The notes under the pieces are model-generated. The model was given only the letters and a program-made list of their open reading frames with translations. It was not told the origin of the DNA and did no database searches. From Gonapodya prolifera JEL478 (lineage: Eukaryota; Monoblepharomycota; Monoblepharidomycetes; Monoblepharidales; Gonapodyaceae), in NCBI GenBank assembly GCA_001574975.1, contig KQ965792.1, positions 194,919 through 258,918 on the forward strand: a stretch of DNA of 64,000 nucleotides, written 5' to 3'. Shown piece after piece: positions 34,538 through 45,888 of this stretch; position 1 is the first letter of the stretch, and every line of letters begins with the position of its first letter. The position numbers and the translations under genes are program-made.

Positions 34538-36835
34538 TTAAGATGGATGTTTCAGGCGGAAATCACCTTGCCTACCTGCCAGCATTTGCAACTCTTGATA
34601 CTCCTTCATATTTTCCTGTTGTTTTGCATTACCATCAGCGAAGAAACCCATGTAGAAACAAGGCCTACTTACTTGTAATGTCTCCATCAATTGAAAATAC
34701 TTAAACAACGTGTCCTTGGGCCACATTGTCTCTTCACTATGTGCTGTCAACCCTGCGAGCGTCTCTGCGACAGTCTGCTCCCACTCTTTGAAGTGTTCTT
34801 TCGTTGGTAACAAAACTTTCTTTCTTCTGTGTGCGCACCCACCTTTAGAAATTCCATGACTCGCTATCAGAAGTCTTTGAATAGTTTCTAAGATGTCTGT
34901 GTCGTTTCGTTCATCGGTTTTAACATCCTTTGTTCCATCGTCACGACCAGCGGTTGTGGAACCCATGTCTGGTACGGGTTCTGTTCCAGGAATTGGGTTC
35001 GACTCCAGCCCGCCCCTGAGCATTTGATCCTCTTGGTTTGAAACGGGCATGTTGTGATCTACTACTGCACCGCCTTCATTGCCAAAAGCAGCGTCAGGCT
35101 CTGACGCGCCGACAGTGGCACCCGCTTCACTCGGAGCGGGCCCTTTCATATCGCTCGGAGAATTTTGTGGAGAGACCCCTGTGCCATCCGCGGCCAAGTT
35201 GTTGCTGTCGGTAATGCATGTAAACGGAGGCCATCAACATAAGGGATAGACGTGGTCACTTGCATTGAGCGCTGTATGTTGCCCTGGACCTTCAGCTCCT
35301 TGTTGAGCTTTTTTCGCATACGCAAGAACTTCCGCTTCTTGAAGTATTCTGCTTTCTTTTCTTTCAAAGTTTCGCTGATTTTCGCAAAGTTGTTGACTTT
35401 TTCGAACCAACAATAGGAACTCGACATAGGAAAGCTGAGAAGTGGAGGAAGCTAACTCACTCACCCATGACGCCCACGAAAACGTTCCTGAAAATGAAGG
35501 AGCCCAAGCATACCCACAGAAAAATGAACACGGTAGTGAGCATCGGTTCAGTCGCCCTATCCATGTCCATGTTGATGTCGTCCCACTGGTCGAGCGTGAG
35601 AAGTTGGAAAAGCATTTGTAGTGCTGTTCCAAGACTCCTGCAAAGAAATCAGTTTACCATTATGAAAGATATTGCAAATAGGACAACAACGTACTGCCAA
35701 GCGTATTGATAGTGAAGGTCGGGAACATTGGAACGGACGTAAGCTTCGAAGAGGTTGATTGCAATGATGGCGAAAATGTACATGAAGATAAGAACCTGCG
35801 TTTATGACAGGAAGGTCGTTCGCTCATCACAGGATTGAGTCAACGTCGTGCTAGTTACCAGCAGCATAATAAAGGCCATGGACTAACATCCACTTGGTCA
35901 GACAGCAAACACAAAATGTAAAATCTTCGATCGCTCACTTCAAAAGCTTGCATTATTGTCAAGACGATGATCTTCAGACTTCCGAACCGAACGATCTATT
36001 CGATATAAAGTTGGTATCTTCAAATGAGTAGCAGAACCACCTCAAGATCGTTGCATCAACTCACCACTTTGAGAGCTCGCAAGACTCGAATCGTCCGCAG
36101 TTCCCGAGTAACACTGAGGAGCGCGTTTGAAGCACTTGCAGAGCCGACCACTTCCATTATCTCAGGAATAGCCGACAGCATTGTGATGGAAAAGTCCATG
36201 ATGTTCCAACCGTCTTTCCAGAACATCCAAAAGTCGTCCGTCCACTTGAGCCAAATTTCAATGATGAACATGCTGAGAACAAACTGATCGATAACTTTCA
36301 TTGCCTGAAAGAGCTGGTGGTGGTCCGCTTCACTTTCGTGGAGTTCTGATTGTGCAGCGTCTTAGTGGTCCAGCAAGACGAAATTCTCATCAAAGGTTTG
36401 AGGACGCACCTGCCTGAACACCGACTAAAACGGAATTCGCGATGATGAGAAAAAGGAGCAGATTTTGGAACACAGGGTCTATCAAAAGCAAACCCTTGTT
36501 ACCATGCTCATAGGGTTTTGCGAAAACCGCTCACGTTCTACGACCCAGTTTGCCCAAGCCCCCAGCGGCACAGTCTCGATGTTTCGTGTGCGGGTGAGTC
36601 GCCTATCCGTTTTTTGAGCGTTCTCCAGCTGCTGAACACGCTTGAAAGCATGAAATTTGATCAATTGGTGGGGATTCTCCGAAAGTATCCTTTTCAGCTG
36701 CTCTGGATCTGCCGAATCATTTGCGATTCCATCATCGAATGGTCTGGGTCGTGCTTGATTGAACTCACCTTGGATGTCTTTCGTGCTATGGACCGGAGCA
36801 GATGCGAGGTTGTTATCCGATAAATTGTCGAGCAA
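34538..36835 (-). CDS. CatSper-like voltage-gated cation channel (single six-TM domain)
   Basis: Predicted plasma or flagellar membrane calcium channel. The N-terminal cytosolic part includes PHQLIKFHAFKRVQQLENAQ. S1 is NLLLFLIIANSVLVGVQ; S2-S3 include MKVIDQFVLSMFIIEIWLKW and GWNIMDFSITMLSAIPEI; S4 is RELRTIRVLRALKV; S5 is MAFIMLLVLIFMYIFAIIAI. The pore is SLGTALQMLFQLLTLDQWDD, whose TxDxW filter is the CatSper signature; S6 is FIFLWVCLGSFIFRNVFVGV, followed by VNNFAKISETLKEKKAEYF. The C-terminus is Gly/Pro/Glu-rich with a final helix LFKYFQLMETLQ. About eight introns. No ATG lies in the open part of exon 1 (the frame is open at 36835 and upstream to about 36960), so a short 5' exon is probably missing from this model. 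Confidence 0.85.
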
Positions 36836-36959
36836 TTGAAACTCCTCTATCAGACGTGTCCGAAAGATTGAGGATCGGATGGAAAGATCGTGAAACGCTG
36901 TTGCAAATGCGGGCGTTATGTGAGCGCCACGGTCGATGCCAGAGATGCACGCATAGAAT

Positions 36960-37586
36960 CACCATTTTCCGGGGCGAATCTGCGGAGCACCCCTGCAGCC
37001 GAGTCTTCGGGCATTTTCGCTGATTGAAATCACAGGCTTTTGTGGTGCGGTGCACCTGGAGCTACATTTAACCATTCTGGGGCAAACCGCTAAAGTTTTC
37101 AAATCCGAAGTCATGCCAGTGTTTCACAGAATGTGACATCTTTCGAGTTCATGGGCTCATGTTACTCTCCGGTACGCAATTCACCAATCGCCTTCCAAGA
37201 ATATCGCAGCGGGTCACGGTCTCGGATTAGAATTGTGATTCAATTAAATAATGGCTAATGTTTTCTTAATCGCGATTGTCGTGAAGATGTATTTTTGCGG
37301 TGGTGCCGACCGGCAAGGGAGCGGATCCTGCTGTTCCTTCGTGCCTTGGATTTCGGCCTTTCTGCGTGACCAGCGGGCTCTTCCAAACGCACGACGCCGC
37401 GGGCTCCACGCTGCATCGGCCACGAAGACAGACCAGTCAGCAACCCTCCTCCGCTTGCGCTGGTCGACAAACGGCGGTCGCCTTGTTGGGTTTTTTTGGC
37501 GGGAGAACCTTCACTGCCCTGTTCGTGATTCGACTCTCCCCAAAGCCCGACGTACCGCTCAGTGGTGCTACCATCAAATTGGCGAG
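36960..37586. other. Divergent region between channel gene and two-RRM gene
   Basis: This stretch of about 630 bp probably holds the missing 5' exon of the minus-strand channel gene and the promoter of the plus-strand RRM gene. The plus-strand frame of the RRM gene is open upstream to an ATG at 37251, but that part (MANVFLIAIVVKMYFCGG...) looks unlike coding sequence. No other gene is recognised. Confidence 0.4.
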
Positions 37587-39406
37587 ATGTCTCTCTCCTT
37601 GGTGCTCCCCGCTTCCGCTACTCCCCAAACACCGCACTTCGACACGCTTCACGTCACAATCATTACACCAACTGACCGTACCGTCGATAGAGGAGACCTA
37701 TGCGACATATTTTTCTCCCAAACTGGTCTACGTAAGCTCAGTTTCCACGAAGGATATGCCTTTGCGCACTTCCAGACGCCGCAAGATGCAGCGCGTGTCT
37801 TGAAGAGCGTGCAAGATGGGGACTTTGGACCGCGTTGCTTGAGACTTCAGGTGGAATTTGCGAGAATATCATATCGTCCCAACTACTATCACCCGGATAT
37901 TCTTCACTCACCAAATCGGAGGCTTCACGTCACTCACTTCCCGCGCAACACAACTGTTCTCGAACTGAAAAAGATATTTGGTCGCTATCAGGGGTTTGAA
38001 GTTGTGGAGTATCATATCAAGTACGCTTACGTGACGTACCATACAGAAGTGAGTGGTTCAGAAATGAGAGCTTTGGTTCCGGGGTACTGATAGAGGAACG
38101 AACGCATTTAGAGCAATTCCAACCGTGCAATGCTCGACCTCAATGAGCGTACAAATCTTATAGTGTCGTTCGCCAAGCCGGATATCCGCGACGACGTTTG
38201 TATCAGCCCCCCACCTGCAGATCTACCACTTCCCAATTTTCGCTCTTCCGCCGGGTTGAACAATCGGGCCATCTCATCTACACATTCCCGATTTACAACA
38301 CAACAACAAATGTTATTTAGCGGATACGCAGCAGTCAAAAGTCCACCGGTCCATCCATTAAGTTCCCGTCCTCGAGCTTTCTCCGATGGCCCTCCTCGCG
38401 AAAATGGTTCATACCGTGCACCTTATGAGCAAATTCTCGCCCATCAATCTCAAAAGAATCAGGAGCTTATCCAGACTGTTCACACTACCTCAATGGTTGC
38501 GATCAATCAAAACACCTTTGGCTTCTCTCTTCAAGGAGGAGCAGGTGCAAACCGGGATGATATTGACCGACTTGACGTCTCCACTATGTCTCTTGCACTG
38601 CAGGATCTTTATCCAGTAAATTATGCCATGAGGAAGCCCCCCATTCCAAAATCTAGCAGCGGGTATCGCAGAAGCCCAACCCCTGTTCCCGAATTCCAGG
38701 AGTTTCGACCCCGGGATCTGCATGAAATCTCACCATACGCTAGGCACAATTCTCATCCGGTATCTTCCATGAGTCGCGCGAAGAGCTGGGGCGGTCAACC
38801 TACAGCATTTGAGAGGGAGTTGCGGGACATGCCGACAAGAAACTCTGTGGTTGGCTATCCCACCGCGTCAGATTACCTCCGGCATGACCTATCATTGGGA
38901 GCTTCTTCAGCTCTTCTGAGCAGACAGGCAGAGGAGGGGAAAATTCGAAGTGCGATGTCCCCATCACCTGACCCTCATCAGACGACTCAAGCATTGCGGA
39001 GTAAGTCTCGTTTCAATCTTGATCGACGTCACGCTTCTGATACTCTTTGATTGGGCACACAGGCTTCGGTCCACCAGCAGCAATGTCCCAAAGCTTTATC
39101 ACATTCGACGATCTTCCAACCGGCAATGCTGCTTTCGAAACGAAGGCAGCTGCGAAAAATCCCACGTCTACCCACGTACCACCTATGTTACAGGAACTCA
39201 TTCACGAAGTACCTCACAGTCAGAGCAGTGGCAGTCCTCTTCTACGTTTCCCAAACCTTGTGGCGTCCCCAACAAGTGCTGATAGCCCGCCACACACAGG
39301 TTCACGTCGATACAGTAATAGCGAAGCGATTCCACCCGCGGAAGGGGGTCGCATGGAAGACTTTGCAGGCGGCTGGTCCTTGTGGACGGGACAAGCGCCG
39401 TGGTGA
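37587..39406 (+). CDS. Two-RRM RNA-binding protein with Ser/Pro-rich C-terminus
   Basis: The start is placed at ATG 37587 (MSLSLVLPAS), just before the first RRM; an in-frame ATG at 37251 is less likely. RRM1 runs from FDTLHVTIITPTDRTVDR to EGYAFAHFQTPQDAARVLKS. RRM2 runs from NRRLHVTHFPRNTTVLELKK to KYAYVTYHTE, then after an intron NRAMLDLNERTNLIVSFAKP. The intron 38050-38111 joins cleanly. The remaining 350 residues are disordered (Ser, Pro, Gln, Arg). A second intron (about 39002-39061) joins ALR to SFGPPAAMSQ. The frame ends GGWSLWTGQAPW at 39404-39406, but coding-like sequence continues in the +1 frame to about 39595. Function beyond RNA binding is unknown. Confidence 0.7.
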
Positions 39407-39733
39407 CTTCACAAAGGGAATCTTGGACGATATTTCATTGGACTCTCGCATTAAAAGCATGACAAGCACTTTGGCACAACAACCAGTACAAGGAATGCAT
39501 CAATATTTTGAAACACTTGCAGTCTCTTCTTTTGCCTTTTGGTCTGTACAATTACACCCCGGCGGATTTTCGAAAGAATTACAGTACGTCTAGGCCCAAA
39601 TTACTCTGTAAAATATATCATGAATTGAATGAGAAGTTATTTGCATCGAATTAGAGCATAAAAGCTCACCTTAATCAGTGTATCTACAAACGGTTTTGAA
39701 AACCCAGCATCAGTCAGATCAGCGACCTCTGAA
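39407..39733. other. Convergent spacer with coding-like sequence
   Basis: The first half reads, in the +1 frame relative to the upstream gene, GILDDISLDSRIKSMTSTLA and MHQYFETLA, with a stop near 39593. It may be the true C-terminus of the two-RRM gene. The rest is AT-rich 3' sequence. Confidence 0.4.
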
Positions 39734-42251
39734 TCAGAAGTTGTGTTTCGTCAAAAAGCGAGTGGCCCGTTTTAACCGCGCAAACTTACGGTGGAAGTTC
39801 CCATTCTCTTTCCAATATTCAAGTATCTGAAGTGCTCTTTTGTTGCCAATACCCTTCAACTTTTTTATCTTCGCCTCGTCACCCGAGTTTAGCACTAGCA
39901 GGAGAGTTTGCTTTATCTTTCCCAAGTCGATCCGCACAACTTGCCCCTCTTCAGATGCGATGTCATCCTCGCCATCCACCCCTCGTTTTCCCACTAGTTC
40001 TTCGACACCATTTTCTTGATGTACCTTCCCAAGTTTAGGTCGCCGCGCGTGTCTGACATTATCAGTTTCCAACAGGTTGGTAACATCAGACAGGCTTGTG
40101 TCTCGAGGGGGGTGATATCGGTGTCTCTCAACGAGAATCATGTTGCGGTGGTGGAAACGGAAGTAGGTAAAGTAATTCGTGGTTAGGCAGCGGATTACAC
40201 TCACAAGTTTGCCACGCTTCCTGGCACGGTGGATCCTCTAGGAAGAGTGAAACAAAGAGCCTCAGAACCGCCTTAAACAGAAATGGTAGATTGGTGTGCT
40301 TACGAGGAGCCGATGAGTTCTGCTAACGCAGTCTTCGCGATATCTTTCATTTGCTCCCTTATTGTCGTCGGGAGTTCACCTACAAAGATTCAACGAGCAG
40401 ATTAAGTCAAGCGGAACGCAAATTCAACCATCTGTTACAAACCCTTGCCCCCACCAGACGACCAAATTGAGCCTGAGTTTTCGGAACCTTTGCCAACTGG
40501 CTCCCGCTGAGCTTCTCCCAACCACCCTTGACGTGCGCGTTTCGCTCGCCCTTTAATCTCTTTTGCTCCTTGGTCGCTGTCATTGCCCCGTTCTCTCTTG
40601 CCATTACGATCAAGATCAACTTGTTCCTCATCCCCAGACCGTGAAGGAATTTTGCGTGTGCGTTCAATCTCTTCATTTACTTCAACCTGACAGACACGTA
40701 CAGCAAGTCGAGGTCAAATTTTCAATGATGGGAAGGCGAAGCTGTTTGTGGTTTTGTGCGCCTACCTTATTCACAATAAGTTTCGATTTGGCAGCGAAAT
40801 TGAGTGTATTATAAGTGTCATTGGCATACTATGGGGCCATTAGGAGGAGCAGAGATGAATTGAAAACAGAAAAAATACCAACCTCCTCCTGTGAGCCAAC
40901 ACAAGCTATGATCATTGCCTTGAATCACAGTTAAACGAAAGCGATGGAGTTCAATAACAACGTGTCACACCTTCGCTTTTCCGCCCAAAGAATCCTGCAA
41001 GAGGCGAGTCATCTTCGAGTCTCTGTATGGGACGCGCATCTGCATTCGCAATGAGAAAGCAGGCAACGACGTTGTGGACCAATCGCTTTAAGTACCTGCC
41101 CCTTGTTTAGCGCCTCTACACACTGTCCGAGGACGAAAACTTGAGTGCCAATTGGCGACGTTGAAATGCATGATGTTGCAGTTCGCGTTCTGTTCGGCCA
41201 CTCACGGCTTTTGTTGATGGAACCGCTCTCAACCATCCGTAACCCCGTATTTCCAGTCCGTTTGTTATCCTATCAAATGTGGATCATGAAATGATGGAAG
41301 AGGTTCCCAATCGGTGGGACTCAGCTCACCTCGGATCCGGCAAGATCAATTAAGTTGAGTTTCGCGGAGAACGTCTGAAAAGAGCCATCAGAGAGCGGGG
41401 TCTTAACAGTTGCCTTTAAATAAAAGTTCAGACTTCGTTGAGGCCGGATCACGACCTCGCAGTTCCCACCGTGAGCAAAGTTACGAAGTGGCTCCTCGAA
41501 GAATGCTCGTTCAATTTGGTGGCAGCAGTAGCCCGGTTTTTAATAGCGCTACTCAATGTCCGCTCAAAGTCAGGATAATTGTCCACCAAAACTTCCGAAA
41601 TTCCGGCAACGTAAATGTTGCGATTGGCGTCCTCTCTCAAATCCAAACCATTGGCCGTGATTGAGTCGTGAGCGATGAGGTCAAACACTTTTTCATTGTA
41701 GATTTCAAGAAACGACGCTCGAAGAGTCAGGTTCAGGCGCTTCTGCTGTGACGTCTGAAGAAGGGTCTGCACTGTCCGGGGAACGATTCCAGGCGATGTG
41801 ACACTACCCAGCATGGAAAAAGTCTTGCCAGCTGAAAAACTCATATGAAATAGCTTCAAAGCGACTTAATAATTTTGATCTTACCGCCGGTCATTCCATA
41901 CGCGAAGATCGTCGCATTCACTCCCGCCAGGACGCCAGCTACGATTTCTTCACATTCCGCGAAGATTGCCTCTTGAGAGTCACCATCCCACACGCGATCA
42001 AAGGTGTACGTTAAGTCCTCCGCAATCATCCGGGGATTGGGGATCGATACATTGCATGAATCCAATACACGAACGAATGCTGCTCGATGCGATCGTTCGG
42101 AAGGAAGAGTCGGGCGTACCCTGAGTGTAACTTTAACTGGAGCTAGCGACGATGTTTTCTGAATCCGTTTCGCCGTTCCTTGCATTTCGGCCGCCGTCGA
42201 GTTGCAGCTCCGCAAGGTGCTGCCCCTGCACTTGGCTTTGGTCAATCGCAT
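39734..42251 (-). CDS. Kinesin motor protein, kinesin-10/KIF22 (Kid)-like
   Basis: Plus-end microtubule motor; KIF22 moves chromosome arms during mitosis and binds DNA. Start ATG 42251, with an alternative Met at 42185. The motor begins APVKVTLRVRPTLPSE; the P-loop is YGMTGAGKTFSMLG, split by an intron; then LTLRASFLEIYNEKVFDLI, switch I NEHSSRSH and a switch II exon near 41,350 (LNLIDLAGSE on the minus strand). A short coiled region follows. The C-terminus has a helix-hairpin-helix: IKKLKGIGNKRALQILEYW, the KIF22 hallmark, ending FLTKHNF with TGA at 39734-39736. About nine introns. Its ATG lies just 15 bp after the TTC27 stop on the same strand. Confidence 0.88.
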
Positions 42252-42266
42252 TGCCGGGGAAATAGT

Positions 42267-45200
42267 TTACAAACTCTGCAACCTATTGCGTAATTGCTCA
42301 TACAATTCTGTACTATCCCAAGATTTTGCAGTACGGCCGATTACAGTCCGAAGAACCATTTTTGCTTGGTACTTCCAGTCCTCGCACACAATTCTGGTCA
42401 CAGGGTCCCCAGACGACGACTGTTCGGAAATCGTCTTGGCTCCTATTCTTTCATACGCATCCACGAGTTCCAAGGTTACGCTGACGAATTCTTCAAATGC
42501 TTCTTTGGAGTAGGCAATTTCCGGGTTCTTCGAAACTGCACGATACGCTTTGAGCCGAGCTTCCAGAGCAAGGGTGAACTGTCCATTCCACTCCCAGAAT
42601 GCCGAAGCTAATGTCCAAAGTCGAGCGTTCTCCGCGACCTGATCGGTAATCTTGACAAGAAGCTCACTGACTTGCTCCGCAAGATGTCTAGCACTTCTCC
42701 CTTCAACGTCCCTGGTGCCCGAATTGACTGCTTTGAGGATGATGTCCAATACCTCAAGGTCCACAGCTTCTGAACCAGCACTGTGCGCTCGAAGTTCCAA
42801 GAGTCTCGATGTTGAGCGAACTGCCTCCTCGAAGTCTCCAATGTCCACTGACACGTACAGATAGTTTTGCCATACTTTCCAGGAATCAAAGTTGATCTTC
42901 AGGGCTTGCTGCAATGCACGATGGGCCTCTGGTCTGCGAAGAAGGAATGAACAACGACCATGACTTCAGTCTGGGCAAAACTTACTTTTTCTTCAACTGC
43001 AAGTAAACGCTCGCTAGGTTATTCCAAGCTTCTCCGTTTTCCCAGTTCATATTCGTGACTTTCGCGAACGCTCGCACGGCTGATTCCCAATCGGAAATCT
43101 GCATCGCAGCGCATCCCAGCATAAACCAAGTGTCCTCGAACAGTGGGTTTATAGCAAGAGCAGCTTCGTAGCACTCAACCGATTTGCTGTAGTTCTTGTT
43201 ACGGAAGTGTAGCGATCCCAGGCTTCTCATTGCCCTGGAGTATCGCTTACCCGATAAAGCCCACGACTTCTCGTACATCGCTTCTTCCTTGGTGAGGTCG
43301 CCGAGAAGACACCAGTACTTGGGAATTTCAGGATCCTTGTTGATTAGCTGACGCAGCAAAGACTCCGCCTTCGCAGTTTTGTCCAGGAGACGAAGGCAAT
43401 CTACACATTGCTCCCACATTTCCAGGCGAGTGTAGATTTCTAAAGCCGAAGCAGTCACTCCAATTGACATGAATCGATCGGCGAGCTCTCGCTAAGACAA
43501 AACAAAGAGAGGAAACTTTAATGTCGGGTGATATGGAGGCCATGACATCAAAAATCAGAAAATCATGGTACTATGACACCATCACAATTTAGCAGTTAAT
43601 GTCGTGGCAAGAGCTCCGTCAAAGCAAAACGCCTTCAGGAAAATGCTCCAGTGTGACATAGAACAACGTGTCGAGAGTCCGAAATGGAACCCAACAGACG
43701 CAGCGGTCGCACACCACAGTGAGTTTGATTAACTGCATGGATAACCACCATGCTCCACCGAAATTCGAATATCCCCCATCCTTCGGACAACTGTTTATCG
43801 GTCTCTTCGTCGTACTTACCTCCAATTGCCATTTCGGCGGTAAATCCAAGGCCCAAATCCACATCATCCTTTCCGCGGGAGGGCCTTCATCTACATCGAA
43901 TTGATCCACGAGTGCTTGAAGTTGCAATGCTGCCCGCTCCACTGTGCGTGACTTCTCAGATTCTAAGCGAGACCGCAAAAGAAGCGCCATGGTATAGACA
44001 GACCAATTCGCAGGTTGATCGAGAACACGCTTAAAGGGAGCTGTGAGGGCACTGGAGACTTCAATGATATCAAAATAACTCACTCGAACGAATGGACCCA
44101 TTTCCTCATTCGTGAGGCCGTCCTTTGGATTCGTGTTCTTAACATTTAAGCAGAATGAGAGTAAAATGACTTGATCTGCGACATTTAGCGGTCGGTTGGT
44201 ATCGTCTCCAACTGTCGCGTTAGTGAGTTCAATAGTGTCCAGTAAAGTGTCATCATTGAGTTTCAGGTTTTCGGGAAACTTTTGTTTCGTTGGATCTTCG
44301 ACCCCATTCCCTGTTTGACTCTTTGCTGAAATTACGAGTTGCGAAACGTCCGTCTGCTGAAACTTTGTCCGCCGACCGAGCGCACCAGTCAGTTGCCAAA
44401 AAAACCCAGAAGATCGTTGTGCGTCTTCAAACGCGCCCTGTCGCGAATTCGAATCCACAAGCGGGCTATGTCATCATCCATTACTCCCCAAGGATTCAAG
44501 AGCGCACAGCGCACTCACCTGAGCCATCCTATCCCGTCGGTGCAGATGGTGTGCGATGCCACATTCCAAATAGTGACGAGTCGCCAGGCTCGAGAAGACA
44601 CCATCGCTTGAATCGGTTTGGTAAGCTTCCAAACATTTCCAAATAGATACGCTTTCGCGTTCTATCTCCTCCATCAGCGTCGCCGCCGGGTTCTCCAATA
44701 TCCGCTGTTGGAAAAGAAGACTGCGAAGGTTCCACCAGGACAAGGTCTGTGGGCTAGCGGATTGTAAGTCCTGCGATTCTCGAAAAGCAGTTTATTTTCA
44801 CGTAGCGACCTGCAGTTCGATCTCCTCGTGCTCTCGTATGGACCGGTAAATGAGCCTCGCAATCCACAAGAGATAAAGTTGAGGGGTAAGATGATAAACA
44901 TCTTCGCCATCGGCCGACAGCCACAATGCGGCATTTTTCACTATTTTTTCCGCGTGCTGCAAGAAGTTTAGTTAGAATTGCGATGGAGGAAAAATGAATT
45001 CATGGCATCAATCTCTCACCTTCACCGGTACGATCACCGAAATATCCAACGAAACGGACGGTCCCGTCCAAGCGTTTTGGACAAAAAGACAAAGACTGGC
45101 GTTGGCAAGGAAGAGTAGCTGCGTGGCACGTTCGATCGGCGAGTCATCGTGAAAAAGGAACCAAGCAACACGTCGGGATATGAACCAAGCCAGGTCTTTA

Positions 45201-45451
45201 CACAACATGAAGAGTTAAGAGATGGAAAACAAGGGTGAAGCTTGAAACAATTGCCCACCATGGTGTTCGTTTAGTGATTGGACATCTGGGTTTTCCTCCA
45301 GTTTCGTTCCAAAAAACGTAACAGCAGCATTGGATGTGAGGACTCCAACGTAATCAGCCTTGATTATTGATGATGCAAGGCCAGTAGATGGAAGATCCGT
45401 CGATTCGGTGCTCTCTTGACCGAGTACGACATTGAACTCCAGTGAAGACAT
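42267..45451 (-). CDS. Tetratricopeptide repeat protein TTC27/EMW1 family
   Basis: TPR scaffold; the yeast homologue Emw1 is essential and linked to cell wall integrity, and human TTC27 interacts with Hsp90-dependent assembly. Start ATG 45451 (MSSLEFNVVLGQES). The N-terminal half is helical and poorly conserved. The C-terminal TPR array is clear: ALEIYTRLEMWEQCVDCLRL; KTAKAESLLRQLINKDPEIP; WALSGKRYSRAMRSLGSLHF; NYSKSVECYEAALAINPLFE; DTWFMLGCAAMQISDWESAV; WNNLASVYLQLKKK. After an intron, PEAHRALQQALKINFDSWKV and a long C-terminal helical region end RNRLQSL with TAA at 42267. This block order, especially the RYSRA-RSLG-HFR segment, marks TTC27. About seven introns. Confidence 0.9.
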
Positions 45452-45888
45452 CACTCGTCCACGAATGAAGGAAGAAAAACAAGAGTATACTACATTTGAT
45501 TGTATTTCACTTCGAACCCTTTAAAGTTTTCCAGAATCCAGAAGCATTGAAGGTGGCCATTCATTTATGCGAGTAAGCACAGTGTGGCTTACAAGATGAC
45601 ATCCATGAGCGTGCGCGATGTCTGCATCTGGACTCTGGCTTGCCGGTTAAACCCTTTCAAGCCACGAACACAGGACAAACCGAACAAACGCATTCGGCAA
45701 AACTGACATCCCGTATAAGCCTATGTACATGTATTGTCAAACAGCCGGTATTAGTTGTTTCAATTGCTGCCTTTATGCTTCTGGAAACACTTCAAAGTGA
45801 CATTCACACAATCGATAACATTCCAAGGTCTACCTAGTGTCTGTACAGCTTTGTGTCACCATTTTGTCTTTGCAAAGATACGTTTCAT
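45452..45888. other. Spacer between ASCC3 stop and TTC27 start
   Basis: This 437-bp gap lies between two minus-strand genes. Nothing is recognised beyond AT-rich 3'-UTR-like and promoter sequence. Confidence 0.45.

Noticed and set aside
37251-37586. N-terminal extension of the two-RRM protein from the ATG at 37251
   Set aside because: The frame is open but the translated sequence is Cys/Trp/Arg-rich without any recognisable feature, and a good Met precedes the first RRM directly.
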